The notes under the pieces are model-generated. The model saw only the letters and a list, made by a program, of their open reading frames with translations. It was not told where the DNA came from and searched no databases. A DNA stretch of 64,000 nt from Candidatus Amunia macphersoniae (lineage in GTDB: Bacteria > Chloroflexota > Dormibacteria > Aeolococcales > Aeolococcaceae), in assembly GCA_016464795.1 (NCBI GenBank), contig JAEKNN010000012.1, positions 1 through 64,000 on the forward strand, written 5' to 3'. Positions 1-8,871 of this stretch are shown here, piece after piece (within the stretch, counting starts at the first letter, position 1; each line of letters begins with the position of its first letter). Both the position numbers and the translations under genes were made by a program.

Positions 1-192
1 ATTCCTTCGTGACCGAACGATGGGCCCAAAGTCAGATTCTCGTTGAGGGAATACGAGGGGTGGACGCTGGGGTCACGCGCGCCGCATCCTGAGCTGCGCG
101 GCCTCAGCGGCGGGGGTCGCGCCTGGGTAACGGTCGCGCGCGCCGAGGAGCCGGCGAGCCGTCGAGCCGCGACACTGTGCGGCGTGTCAGTG

Positions 193-1494
193 ATGGCGAG
201 ACGGCGCCCGGCCAGGGGCACCGGCGGTTCGGCTCGGGCTTGGCGGCCGCTGCTGTCGCTGGTGCTGAGCGCGGCCGCCATCGCCGCCGGCGTCGGCGCT
301 GTCTACAACTTCGTCGTCCTCCCACTGGCAGGTGCGTTCACCGGGCCGTTCGAGGATTTCGCGGCGTACTCGCAGGCGGCCCACGCCGTCGCCGCCGGGA
401 CCACCCCATACGCCAACTTCGACGGCGGCACCGTGGTGATGTCGGGCTTCGACTATCCACCCTTCGCGGCGCTGGTGCTGCGGCCGCTGGACCTGCTCTC
501 CTCACGGTGGCAGGAGATCACGTGGTTGTGGCTGTCGCTGGCCGCGCTTGTCGGGGGAGCCGTGATCGTGGCGCGGACCCTGCTACCCGCCGTCTGGCCC
601 CGCGCCCGGATCGGCATCCTCGCCGCACTGATCTTCGCCCCGGCGACATACAACCTCTGGCACGGCCAGATCAACCCGGTGATCTTTCTCCTGCTGGCCG
701 TGGCCCTCTCCGACTACGTCTGCGGGCATCGCACCCGGTGCGGGGTTGTCCTGGGATTCGCGGCGGGCATCAAGCTGGCTCCGGTCGTGCTGGTGATCGT
801 GCTGGCTCGACGAGGCTGGTGGCGGGGCGTGGCGGCGGCAGCGGCAACCGGTGTCGCCACACTCCTTGTCGCAGTCGCGGCCCTGGGATGGCCGGTCACC
901 CATCAGTACCTCACCTCAGTCCTACCCGTCCTGAACCGCGACAACGGGTGGATCTACAACCAGACGTGGAACGGGGTGATCAGCAGGCTGGCTGAGCACG
1001 CCGTGCTGACGTCCGGCAGCCCCTCACTGTGGCTGCACCTGGTGGCAACAGCACTGTCGGTGGGCACGGTCGCGGTGCTGCTGGTGGCGGTGAGGCGCGG
1101 TGATCGCTCGCGCGCGGAGCGGGGGGCGGAGTTCGCCTGCGGCGTGCTCGCCATGTTGCTGGTGGGGTCGATCGCGTGGTATCCGGTGTACGTTCACCTG
1201 CTGATCGCGGTTGCCGCCGCCCTCGGCCTGGCGCACGAGCGCGGCCTCCACCGCCGGGCGCTGCAGGGCTGGAGCGCGGCGGCGCTGATCGGCATCGGCG
1301 TGATCGGCGCCATGGTGATCGCAGTGATCACCATGGCAAGCATCGTCGACATCTCCCACGGCCCCCTCTGGTGGGCATTCCTCCAAGCCTGCTCGCTGCC
1401 GGCGTTGCTGGCCGCGGGGCTGCTCGCCACCACCGCTCGCAGCCTTCGCGACCCCGGCCGCGCCGTCATCCCAGGCGCTGTGCGCGTGCTGTGA
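193..1494 (+). CDS. GT87-like polytopic membrane glycosyltransferase (DUF2029 family)
   Basis: Predicted integral membrane mannosyltransferase-like protein of the GT87/DUF2029 family, which moves sugars from polyprenyl-phosphate donors to acceptors outside the membrane. From the ATG at 193 it is 433 aa, with a first membrane helix at about residues 18-45, then an extracytoplasmic loop with the family-typical FDYPPF motif (about 86-91) and some eight to ten further hydrophobic segments. The reading frame stays open upstream to 43, but that stretch is Arg/Ala-rich and looks non-coding; a GTG at 184 is an alternative start. The 3' end overlaps the convergent smpB gene by 29 nt. The acceptor cannot be told from sequence. 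Family assignment is moderate, membrane nature is strong. Confidence 0.75.
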   Translation: MARRRPARGTGGSARAWRPLLSLVLSAAAIAAGVGAVYNFVVLPLAGAFTGPFEDFAAYSQAAHAVAAGTTPYANFDGGTVVMSGFDYPPFAALVLRPLDLLSSRWQEITWLWLSLAALVGGAVIVARTLLPAVWPRARIGILAALIFAPATYNLWHGQINPVIFLLLAVALSDYVCGHRTRCGVVLGFAAGIKLAPVVLVIVLARRGWWRGVAAAAATGVATLLVAVAALGWPVTHQYLTSVLPVLNRDNGWIYNQTWNGVISRLAEHAVLTSGSPSLWLHLVATALSVGTVAVLLVAVRRGDRSRAERGAEFACGVLAMLLVGSIAWYPVYVHLLIAVAAALGLAHERGLHRRALQGWSAAALIGIGVIGAMVIAVITMASIVDISHGPLWWAFLQACSLPALLAAGLLATTARSLRDPGRAVIPGAVRVL

Positions 1495-1951
1495 TCCTCT
1501 CGACGTCTCTGCGCGCGTCACGCTCGGCGATGGCCTGACGCTTGTCCCACAGCTTCTTGCCGCGAGCCAGCCCGAACTCCAGCTTGATGCGGTTGCGCTT
1601 GAGGTAGATGCGCAGCGGGACCAATGTGAGCCCTTGCTGAGCAACCTTGGCGCCGAGGTACTGAATCTCGCGCCGGTGCAGCAGCAGACGTCGCCGTCGC
1701 TGCGGCTCGTGATTGCGGCGGTGGCCCTGGGTGTACTCGGCGATGTTGACCCCGAGCAGCCAAGCCTCACCGTTCTCGATACGCACATAGCCCTCGCGCA
1801 GCTGGGTGCGACCGTCGCGAAGCGCCTTGACCTCGGTGCCGGCGAGCTCGATCCCGGCCTCGAAGGTCTCGAGGATGGCGTATTCATGCGACGCCTGACG
1901 ATTCCGCGCCAGGGTTGGATCGGACCCTGCTTTGGCGGTGGCCTTGGCCAT
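1466..1951 (-). CDS. smpB: SsrA-binding protein SmpB
   Basis: Binds tmRNA and delivers it to stalled ribosomes for trans-translation. The 161-aa length and order are typical: an N-terminal RNxxASHEY segment, the beta-barrel core with GTEVKALRDG and REGYVRIENGE, and a basic C-terminal tail (residues about 130-161, including KKLWDKR) that is disordered in solution and folds in the decoding centre. It is the last gene of the long minus-strand run, 3 nt after fmt. No tmRNA gene was recognised next to it. The 3' end overlaps the convergent glycosyltransferase gene. Confidence 0.97.
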   Translation of the reverse strand: MAKATAKAGSDPTLARNRQASHEYAILETFEAGIELAGTEVKALRDGRTQLREGYVRIENGEAWLLGVNIAEYTQGHRRNHEPQRRRRLLLHRREIQYLGAKVAQQGLTLVPLRIYLKRNRIKLEFGLARGKKLWDKRQAIAERDARRDVERITARAQRLG

Positions 1952-1954
1952 GAC

Positions 1955-2872
1955 CTACGCCTCCGTCCGGCGCCCGCGAAGGTAGGCGGCGGCGCTCATC
2001 GGCCGGCCCCCGGGCGGTTGCACGAAGCCCACGCGGTACGTCCCGGCGGTGGTGGCGACGTCGACCCCCTCCCCCACCGTCGCCACCACCTGGCCGGGCG
2101 CTCCGGGCGCCTGCCCGCTCTCGCCCACCTCGCCGGCCAGCAGCCGAACCGTCTGGCCGCCGAGCGGCGCGCTGGTTCCCGGCCACGGCTGTAGCGCCCG
2201 CACCAGCCGGCCGACCTCCACCGCTGTCACCGTCGCCCAGTCGACGGATCCGTCCTCTCGAGCGAGCCGCGGCGCATAGGTGGCCATCGACTCGTCCTGG
2301 GGCACGGCGTCGAGAGCGCCTGCGCCGACCCCGTCCAGGACGTCGAGCAGCAGGCTCGCGCCGTGCGCCGCCAGCCGGTCAGTGAGCAAGGGGGTGGTGT
2401 CTCTCGAGGTGATGGCGATCTCCCTGGCCGCATACACAGGCCCGGTGTCCAGGCCGACCTCCATGCGCATGATCGACACCCCGGTTGCCTGGTCGCCGGC
2501 CAGGATCGACGCCGCCACCGGCGCCGCACCTCGCCAGCGCGGCAGCAGCGAGCCATGCACATTGACCCCTCCCAGCCGCGGACCCTCCAGCAGGGAGGCG
2601 GGGATGATCTGGCCATAGGCGGCAACAACCAGCACGTCCGGACTGAGGTCGAGGATCTCGGCGACGGTCTCGGCTGCCCTGACCCGCTCGGGCCGGAGAA
2701 CCCGGAGGCCCAGCAGTGAGGCCGCGGCGCTCACCGGGCGAGCAGCCGGTCGCCCGCGCGAGCCGGCGCGGTCCGGCTGCGTGACCACGGCGAGCACCTC
2801 ATGGGCACCAACCAGCGCGTGCAATGACGGCACCGCGAAATCCGCCGTGCCACAGAAGACGATGCGCATCAC
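1955..2872 (-). CDS. fmt: Methionyl-tRNA formyltransferase
   Basis: Formylates initiator Met-tRNA using 10-formyl-THF. About 305 aa, the usual length. The N-terminal Rossmann-like formyltransferase domain starts RIVFCGTADFAVP; the catalytic region carries NVHGSLLPRWRGAAP (Asn, His), followed by LDTGPV; the C-terminal OB-like domain begins near residue 205. Two adjacent starts exist, GTG at 2872 and ATG at 2869. It lies 27 nt after def and 3 nt before smpB, the common def-fmt pairing that couples N-formylation with its removal. Confidence 0.97.
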   Translation of the reverse strand: MMRIVFCGTADFAVPSLHALVGAHEVLAVVTQPDRAGSRGRPAARPVSAAASLLGLRVLRPERVRAAETVAEILDLSPDVLVVAAYGQIIPASLLEGPRLGGVNVHGSLLPRWRGAAPVAASILAGDQATGVSIMRMEVGLDTGPVYAAREIAITSRDTTPLLTDRLAAHGASLLLDVLDGVGAGALDAVPQDESMATYAPRLAREDGSVDWATVTAVEVGRLVRALQPWPGTSAPLGGQTVRLLAGEVGESGQAPGAPGQVVATVGEGVDVATTAGTYRVGFVQPPGGRPMSAAAYLRGRRTEA

Positions 2873-2899
2873 AGTCGGTGTGGGCGAGGGCGTCGGCCC

Positions 2900-3415
2900 T
2901 CAGCCGACCAGCTCGCCCTCGACCGCCTCGGCCTCCTGCTCGTGAGCCAGCTCCCAGGGCCGGAGCGTCCCCTCGATGACCTTGGTGGTGAACAGGATGC
3001 CGTCGAGGTGATCGATCTCGTGCTGGATGGCGCGCGCCAGCAGCCCGTCGCCCTTGACGCGGATCTCCTTGCCGTGGCGATTCAGGCCCCTTGCGACCAC
3101 CCGCTCGCAGCGGGTCACCTCGCCGATCAGCCCGGGCACCGAGAGGCAGCCTTCGAAACCAGTCTGCTCACCCTCGCAACGCACCGTCTCGGGGTTGGCG
3201 AGCTGGTACACCTGGTTGTCGACCCTGAGCACGATGACACGCTGTGACACCCCCACCTGGGGCGCCGCCAGCCCGGCTCCATGGGCCTCGATCATGGTCT
3301 CGACCATGTCGTCCATGAGCTTGCGGACTGTGTCGTCCACACGGGGCACCCGCGTCGCCCTGGTGGTGAGGACGGGATCCTTGTCAGTGGTGAGGACGAT
3401 GGGGAGGACTGCCAC
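2900..3415 (-). CDS. def: Peptide deformylase
   Basis: Metal-dependent enzyme that removes the formyl group from nascent peptides. All three signature motifs are visible: GAGLAAPQVG (about residues 46-55), EGCLSVPG with the metal-binding Cys, and QHEIDHLDG with two metal His and the catalytic Glu. It has 171 aa including a short acidic C-terminal tail. Start is GTG at 3415, preceded by AGGTGA as a possible ribosome site; only 8 nt separate it from priA upstream. Confidence 0.97.
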   Translation of the reverse strand: MAVLPIVLTTDKDPVLTTRATRVPRVDDTVRKLMDDMVETMIEAHGAGLAAPQVGVSQRVIVLRVDNQVYQLANPETVRCEGEQTGFEGCLSVPGLIGEVTRCERVVARGLNRHGKEIRVKGDGLLARAIQHEIDHLDGILFTTKVIEGTLRPWELAHEQEAEAVEGELVG

Positions 3416-3423
3416 GATTCACC

Positions 3424-5481
3424 TCACGGTCCGGGGTCGACATCGATGCTCCAACCGCGGCCGCGCGGCAGGTGGGGAAACGCCCTCTCGATCACCTCGC
3501 CCCGGACCGTGATCTGCCAGCGGTATTCGCCGCGCAGCCGATGCAGGAAGGCAGGAGTGGGCCCGAGGACGTCCAAGCCCGACTCCGCGCCGAGTTTATC
3601 AGACACCTCGGCGAGCGCCCGGCGAGCGGCGAGCTCGGCGCGTGCGTCCTCGCGATCGCTGATCGTGCACACCACCATTCGCGTGTACGGCGGGAAGCGC
3701 AGCGCCTTGCGGACCCGGATCTCCTCGCGCGCGAAGGACAGGTAATCGTGGGTGGTGGCGTGACGCACCGCGTAGTGCTGCGGGCTGTACGTCTGCAGGA
3801 TGACCCGGGCGGGCTCGTCACCACGTCCGGCGCGGCCGGCGACCTGGGTGAGCAGCGAGAACGTCAGCTCGCCGCTGCGGTAGTCGGGAAAGTGCAGCGA
3901 CACGTCGGCATTGACGATCCCGACCAGGCGCACGTTGCCCAGGTCCCATCCCTTGGCGACCATCTGGGTGCCGATCAGACAGTCGGCCTGGTGGCGCGCG
4001 AACCGGTCGTAGATGGTGAAGTAGGCGTCACGGGTGGCTGTGGTGTCGCGGTCCATCCGGATCAGCCGCAGCTCGGGAAAGCGCTCGTGCACCTCGACCT
4101 CGAGCCGCTCGGTGCCCATGCCCAGGCCGCGGATCGCGGGCGAGCCACAGCTCGGACAGAGCTCCGGCAGCGGCCGTGAGGCGCCGCAGTAGTGGCAATC
4201 GCAGCGGCGCCGCTGGGCGTGATACACCAGCGAGACGCTGCAGCTGGCGCAGCAGACGGCCTCCCCGCAGGTGCGACACACCACCACGGTGGCCGTGCCT
4301 CGCCGGTTGAGAAAGAGGATCGACTGGCCGCCCCCGGCGTGGCAATCGCGCAGGGCACGCACCAGCTCCAGCGACAACGGGCTGCGGTTGCCGGCGCGAA
4401 GCTCATCGCGCAGGTCGACCACCTCGATGGGGGGGAGCAGGCGACCGCTGATGCGCTGCTCGAGGGTCACCAGCTCGAACCCACCGGTGTGCGCAGCGTA
4501 GTACGTCTGCACGCGTGGGGTGGCGCTGCCGAGCACCACTGGAATGTCTTGGAGTCGACCCCGCTCGAGGGCGACATCGACGGCGTGGTAGCGGGGGATC
4601 CTGTCCTGCTTGTATGCCCCTGAGTCCTCCTCGTCGACGACGATGATGCCCGGCCGCGGCAGCGGCGCGAAGACCGCGCTGCGTGAGCCAACCACGACGT
4701 CGAGCTCGCCAGCGCGAATGCGCCGCCACTCGCGGGCACGTTCGGACTCGGTCAGGCCCGAGTGGAGCACCGCAACCCGCCCCGGGAAGCGAGCCGCAAA
4801 GCGTCGGATCGTCTGAGGCGTCAGGGCGATCTCGGGGACCATGACGATCGCCTGGCGGCCCGCCTCCAGCGCGGCGGCGATGGCTGCCAGGTACACCTCG
4901 GTCTTGCCGGCCCCGGTGACGCCGTGGAGCAGGACGCGGCGGTGGACGCCGGCGGCGACCGCCTCGAGCAGGGGTGCCGCGGCGGCGCGCTGGGGGTCGG
5001 TCAGCGCCGGCGGTGTCTCCGCGAGGTCAGCGCCGCCAGCCCTCGCCGCCTCCACCGCAGCCGAGGTGGTGCGCGGCCCCCGCTTGCGGCCACCCGGCCG
5101 GGCGCTGCGAACCCCCTTGGGGATCATCGCCCTGATCACCTCGCCGAGCGGGGCGCAGTACCGCGTGGCGATCCAGCGCGCCAGCGCCAGGGAGGCGGCC
5201 TCGAGGATCGGTGCCTCATCGAGCACCGCAGTGAGAGATCTCACCTCGCCGCCGGCCAGCTGCCGATCTGCGGCCACGATGTAGCCGATCACCTGGCGGC
5301 GGCCGAACGGCACCTCGACGCGGGCCCCGGGCACGGCCGTCACCACCAGGTCGTCCGGCACCGCGTAGGTGAAGTGGTCGACAGGCAGGATCGCACCCGT
5401 GTCGGGGACGACAGCCACGTAGGTGACGGTGCCGTCGACGACGTGGCGCGCTGCGGATGGTTCAGTGAGCTGCACCGACAC
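3424..5481 (-). CDS. priA: Primosomal protein N' (PriA), replication-restart helicase
   Basis: Superfamily 2 helicase that reloads the replisome at abandoned forks. From GTG 5481 the protein is 685 aa; the frame is open to 5592 but that part lies inside coaB. Visible are the N-terminal 3'-DNA-binding domain, Walker A (GVTGAGKTEVY), the zinc region with four CxxC pairs (CRTC, CASC, CHYC, CPSC) and motifs V/VI (TQMVAKGWDLGNV, QVAGRAGRG). The Walker B box reads DEED where PriA normally has DEEH, and KGWD replaces the usual KGHD. The cysteines and Walker A are intact, so activity is likely, but these changes are notable. Operon context: after coaB, before def. Confidence 0.93.
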   Translation of the reverse strand: MSVQLTEPSAARHVVDGTVTYVAVVPDTGAILPVDHFTYAVPDDLVVTAVPGARVEVPFGRRQVIGYIVAADRQLAGGEVRSLTAVLDEAPILEAASLALARWIATRYCAPLGEVIRAMIPKGVRSARPGGRKRGPRTTSAAVEAARAGGADLAETPPALTDPQRAAAAPLLEAVAAGVHRRVLLHGVTGAGKTEVYLAAIAAALEAGRQAIVMVPEIALTPQTIRRFAARFPGRVAVLHSGLTESERAREWRRIRAGELDVVVGSRSAVFAPLPRPGIIVVDEEDSGAYKQDRIPRYHAVDVALERGRLQDIPVVLGSATPRVQTYYAAHTGGFELVTLEQRISGRLLPPIEVVDLRDELRAGNRSPLSLELVRALRDCHAGGGQSILFLNRRGTATVVVCRTCGEAVCCASCSVSLVYHAQRRRCDCHYCGASRPLPELCPSCGSPAIRGLGMGTERLEVEVHERFPELRLIRMDRDTTATRDAYFTIYDRFARHQADCLIGTQMVAKGWDLGNVRLVGIVNADVSLHFPDYRSGELTFSLLTQVAGRAGRGDEPARVILQTYSPQHYAVRHATTHDYLSFAREEIRVRKALRFPPYTRMVVCTISDREDARAELAARRALAEVSDKLGAESGLDVLGPTPAFLHRLRGEYRWQITVRGEVIERAFPHLPRGRGWSIDVDPGP

Positions 5482-5521
5482 CGTCCGAGTCTGGCAGGCG
5501 CGCGCCCGGCACTGGGCGCGG

Positions 5522-6208
5522 CTACCGGGGGGGCGAGACCCGGACAGCAGGAAGACGGGCGGTGACGAGGTCGAGGAGCCCGGCGGCGACAAGCGCCTTG
5601 GACCGCCGGCTGATGTGCATCACCAGGCCGGTCGAGTCGAAGACGCTGACCTCATTGTCCTCGCTTCCCATGCCGATCTCCGCCCGTGAGACGTCGTTGA
5701 GGACGATGAGGTCGAGATGCTTCTCCCTCAACTTTCGGCGCGCGTTGGCGCCGGCGTCGTCGGTCTCGGCGGCGAACCCGACCACCACCACCCCATCGCG
5801 GATCGGGTCGCCGGCGAGGCCGCGGAGGATGTCGACGGTGGGCACGAGATCGAGTCTCAGCGCGTGGCCCTTCTTCAGCTTGCGCGGTGCGATCGCTGCG
5901 GCGCGGTAGTCGGCGACGGCCGCCACCATCATCAGGACGGCGGCCCCCGGCAATGCGCTCCTCACCGCGCTGTCCATCTCCTCGGCGGTGTCGACCCTGA
6001 TCACCTCGATGCGCGGGTCGGGGGGTGCAGCGACGGTGGTGATCAGGGTGACGCTGGCGCCGCGAAGGATCGCCGCTACCGCGATCGCGTTGGCCATCCG
6101 GCCGCTGCTGCGGTTGCCCAGATACCGGACAGGGTCGATGGGCTCACGAGTCCCGCCCGCTGTCACGATCAGGCGGCGGTCGGCGAGCGGCGCGTCTTGT
6201 GCGTCCAC
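5522..6208 (-). CDS. coaB: Phosphopantothenoylcysteine synthetase, separate CoaB
   Basis: CTP-dependent ligation of 4'-phosphopantothenate to cysteine in coenzyme A synthesis. The 228-aa protein from GTG 6208 matches the CoaB half of CoaBC: LIVTAGGTREPIDPVR, GNRSSGRMANA, a GFAAETDD block and NDVSRAEIGMGSEDNEV. In most bacteria this domain is fused behind CoaC; here it is in a different frame and begins 29 nt after the coaC stop, so the enzyme is split. The frame is open further upstream (to 6412) but that sequence overlaps coaC and looks non-coding. Confidence 0.9.
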   Translation of the reverse strand: MDAQDAPLADRRLIVTAGGTREPIDPVRYLGNRSSGRMANAIAVAAILRGASVTLITTVAAPPDPRIEVIRVDTAEEMDSAVRSALPGAAVLMMVAAVADYRAAAIAPRKLKKGHALRLDLVPTVDILRGLAGDPIRDGVVVVGFAAETDDAGANARRKLREKHLDLIVLNDVSRAEIGMGSEDNEVSVFDSTGLVMHISRRSKALVAAGLLDLVTARLPAVRVSPPR

Positions 6209-6237
6209 GGCGGCCGTACTCTGCCACGCCGGTGCCG

Positions 6238-6810
6238 TCAGCCTGTGCTCTCCCTGACCAGCGCCAGCACAGCCTCGACCACCGCCGCCACCTCCACCAT
6301 TCGGCCATCGCCCTCGGCGCCGCTGGCCAGCCGGCCGCTGACCGGCCCGAGGAGGTGCGCCCCCCTCGAGCGCAATGCCTCCACGTTGGCCCGGGTGGCA
6401 GGGTGCTCCCACATCGCCGTCTCCATCGCCGGTGCCACCAGAAGCGGCGCCCGGGTGGCCAGCAGTGAGGTGGTCACCGCGTCATCGGCGAATCCGTGAG
6501 CCAGCCTGGCGATCAGGCTGGCTGACGCGGCAACCGCCACATGCACGCCGGCCCACGACCCCAGGTCGATGTGACCCATGCCATGAGCCTCGGTTCCGTT
6601 CGCCCACATGTCGTCGAGCACGGGATGGCCGCTGAGGCTCCGCAGGGTGGCGGCGGTGATGAACCGTTTCGCGCCCGCGGTCATGGCCACGCGCACCTCG
6701 CAGCCGTTCTTGCGCAGCGCGGTGATCAGCTCGCACGCCTTGAATGCCGCCACGCTGCCGGAGACGTGCACGGCGACGTGCTTCGAGCCGTCAACGGTGA
6801 CCGGGATCAG
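6238..6810 (-). CDS. coaC: Phosphopantothenoylcysteine decarboxylase, separate CoaC (likely CTG start)
   Basis: Flavoprotein decarboxylase of the HFCD family in CoA synthesis. Conserved: VSGSVAAFKACEL, the catalytic-His segment GHIDLGSWAG, GFADDAVTT and PAMETAMW. Two classic residues differ: the Asn of the PXMN motif is Glu, and the lid Cys (usually ACGD) is Ser (LASG). The only ATG/GTG/TTG start, GTG 6771, falls inside the first beta-strand; the frame reads through to a CTG at 6810 that overlaps the gmk stop as CTGA and has GGAGG five nt upstream. I take that as the start (190 aa). Start certainty is moderate, family is sure. Confidence 0.85.
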   Translation of the reverse strand: MIPVTVDGSKHVAVHVSGSVAAFKACELITALRKNGCEVRVAMTAGAKRFITAATLRSLSGHPVLDDMWANGTEAHGMGHIDLGSWAGVHVAVAASASLIARLAHGFADDAVTTSLLATRAPLLVAPAMETAMWEHPATRANVEALRSRGAHLLGPVSGRLASGAEGDGRMVEVAAVVEAVLALVRESTG

Positions 6811-7400
6811 ACGCCCTCCGACCGCCGGTGGCGCACGATGTCGAGGATCTCACGGGCGGCCCGCCGGACATCGTCGTTCACCACCCGGTGATCGTACGCC
6901 GCACCCTCGGCGATCTCCGCGACCGCGTTACGCACGCGTAGGTCCAGAGAGGCTGCGTCCTCGGTGTCGCGAGCCAGCAGGCGGCGGCGCAACTCGTCCT
7001 CGGACGGGGGCATCAGGAAGATGAAGACGGCGCCGGCCACCCGCGGGCGAATCCAGGCAGCGCCCTGAACATCGATCTTGAGCACGATGTCCTCACCGCG
7101 CGCCAACGCCTCGACGACCCTCGCCTCGGCGGTGCCGTAGAGGTGGCCGTGAACCTCGGCCCACTCCAGGAATTCTCCTCGCTCGGCCATCGTCCGGAAG
7201 CGCGATTCGTCGATGAAGGAGTACGAGACCCCGTCCACCTCACCGTCCCGCGGCGCCCGGGTGGTGTACGAGACGCTGTACCGCATCCCCGGCTCCAGCG
7301 TGCGCAACTCGTGCAGAACCGTGTCCTTGCCAACGCCGCTCGGCCCCGAGAGCACGATCAGCCGTCCTGGCTGGGTGGTGACCCGCGGGGCGCGCGCCAT
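6807..7400 (-). CDS. gmk: Guanylate kinase
   Basis: Phosphorylates GMP to GDP. 197 aa with P-loop SGPSGVGKDT (about 18-27), the GMP-binding segment SYTTRAPRDGEVDGVSY, and EWAEVHGHLYGT. Its ATG overlaps the rluD stop as ATGA, and its stop overlaps the proposed coaC CTG start. rpoZ, which often lies between gmk and coaBC, is absent here. Confidence 0.97.
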   Translation of the reverse strand: MARAPRVTTQPGRLIVLSGPSGVGKDTVLHELRTLEPGMRYSVSYTTRAPRDGEVDGVSYSFIDESRFRTMAERGEFLEWAEVHGHLYGTAEARVVEALARGEDIVLKIDVQGAAWIRPRVAGAVFIFLMPPSEDELRRRLLARDTEDAASLDLRVRNAVAEIAEGAAYDHRVVNDDVRRAAREILDIVRHRRSEGV

Positions 7401-8305
7401 CAGGACACCTCGGCCGCAACCAGCATCGCCGTGCTGAGGTCGGCAGGAAGGGGCGACTCGAACTCGCAGAGACGCCCGTCGTCGGGGTGGAGGAAGCTCA
7501 GCCTCTGAGCGTGGAGGGCCGGGCGCGGGGCGACGACGTCGCCGCGGCGGCCGTACACGGGATCGCCCGCGATCGGATGACCGATCGAGGCCAGGTGGAC
7601 CCGGATCTGGTGGGTGCGGCCGCTGAGCAGCCGCACCTCCAGGCGGGTGAACCGTCGCAGCCGTTCGACGACAGCGAAGTCGGTGATCGCCGGCCGGCCG
7701 GCGTCGACCACGGCCATGCGCTGCCGGTGCCCCGGATCTCGACCGACCGGGGCGTCGACGCGTCCTGTCGACTCCCTGAAGGTGCCGTGCACCAGCGCCC
7801 AGTACACCCTGCCCAGGGTGCGTCGCTGCAGCTGCTGCGACAGGGAATGATGTGCGGCCTCTGTCTTGGCGACGACCAGCAGCCCGCTGGTGTCGCGATC
7901 CAGGCGGTGAACGATTCCCGGCCGCTGCTCACCCCCCAGCTGCGACCAGGTGACGCCGCGCTGGCGCAGGCCGTCGGCCAGGGTCCCGACCGGATGGCCG
8001 GGCGCAGGGTGGACCACCATCCCGGCGGGCTTGTCGACCACCGCCAGATCGCCATCCTCGTACACGATGGTCAGAGGTACTGGCGGGCCGTCAGGGAGCT
8101 GTTGGGCCACCGCGGCAGGCGGCACCACCACCACCACCTCGTCGGCACCGCCCACCCGCTGACCGGACTTGGCCGGGCGGTTGTTGACCCGTACATGGCC
8201 GCCGGCGATCAGTGCCTGGGCGGCGCTCCGGCTCACTCCCGCCTGCTCGACCACGCGCATGTCCAGCCTGATGGATCTCTCGCCATGCTCGACCGCACCG
8301 GTCAC
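7400..8305 (-). CDS. rluD: RluD-family 23S rRNA pseudouridine synthase
   Basis: Isomerises specific uridines of 23S rRNA helix 69. The 301-aa protein from GTG 8305 has an N-terminal S4 RNA-binding domain (residues about 10-75, RLDMRVVEQAGVSRSAAQ) and the catalytic domain with HRLDRDTSGLLVVAKT, whose Asp is the nucleophile, followed by the SGRTHQIRVHL motif. GTG 8305 overlaps the lspA stop (GTGA); the frame further upstream lies inside lspA. lspA-rluD is a common pairing. Confidence 0.95.
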   Translation of the reverse strand: MTGAVEHGERSIRLDMRVVEQAGVSRSAAQALIAGGHVRVNNRPAKSGQRVGGADEVVVVVPPAAVAQQLPDGPPVPLTIVYEDGDLAVVDKPAGMVVHPAPGHPVGTLADGLRQRGVTWSQLGGEQRPGIVHRLDRDTSGLLVVAKTEAAHHSLSQQLQRRTLGRVYWALVHGTFRESTGRVDAPVGRDPGHRQRMAVVDAGRPAITDFAVVERLRRFTRLEVRLLSGRTHQIRVHLASIGHPIAGDPVYGRRGDVVAPRPALHAQRLSFLHPDDGRLCEFESPLPADLSTAMLVAAEVS

Positions 8306-8844
8306 GCGCTGCCGTCGCCCTGGCCTCTCACCCCCGGCGCGCTCCGCAGCGTGAGCGCGCCGACGATGATGCCGACCACTATCGCCATGTCGGCGACGTT
8401 GAACACCGGCCAGCGCTGAAGGTCGATGAAGTCGACAACGTAACCTTGCGCGACCCTGTCGACGGCGTTGGCGACCGCTCCGCCGAGCACCATGCCCAGG
8501 AGCGCCTGAGGGAAGACTCCGGGACCGAAGCGCCGCCCCGCCACCAGGATGTAGAGGGCGACGACGGCAGCCACGGCCAGGAAGATGAAGTGCATCTGAG
8601 GGAACAGGCCGAACGCAGCGCCGCGGTTGTGGATGTGATGAATGGTCACCGGGCCGCTGGCCGGCACCTGGTCGCCGAGCGCTATGTGATCGGTCACCAA
8701 CCACTTGGTGAGGTGGTCGAGCCCGAAGATCACCAGCGCGGTGGTCAGCAGCACTGTCAGCTGACGTCCCCGGCCGGGGACGGCCATCGTGTCAACCAAG
8801 GGGACGGCCGGGGACTGGGCACCGGATCTGGCGGGTTCGTGCAT
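8302..8844 (-). CDS. lspA: Lipoprotein signal peptidase II
   Basis: Aspartyl peptidase of the inner membrane that cleaves lipoprotein signal peptides. 180 aa with four membrane segments; the catalytic Asp residues lie in NAVDRV and FNVADMAI, and NRGAAFGLF is the conserved loop. The N-terminal 25 residues are an unusual hydrophilic extension, so translation might begin at the internal ATG for MAVPGRG (about 8787). Confidence 0.96.
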   Translation of the reverse strand: MHEPARSGAQSPAVPLVDTMAVPGRGRQLTVLLTTALVIFGLDHLTKWLVTDHIALGDQVPASGPVTIHHIHNRGAAFGLFPQMHFIFLAVAAVVALYILVAGRRFGPGVFPQALLGMVLGGAVANAVDRVAQGYVVDFIDLQRWPVFNVADMAIVVGIIVGALTLRSAPGVRGQGDGSA

Positions 8845-8871
8845 TGCGCCTCAGGATAGCTGCGAGTGGTC

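Noticed and set aside
1-192. Extended N-terminus for the first glycosyltransferase (start at 43)
   Set aside because: The extra 50 residues are Arg/Gly/Ala-rich and precede the natural MARRR start and membrane helix; no family member has such an extension that I know of.
6207-6240. CoaBC split treated as a plain sequencing frameshift
   Set aside because: CoaB has its own GTG start 29 nt after the coaC stop, so a natural split is plausible; it cannot be settled from one sequence and is listed as a finding.
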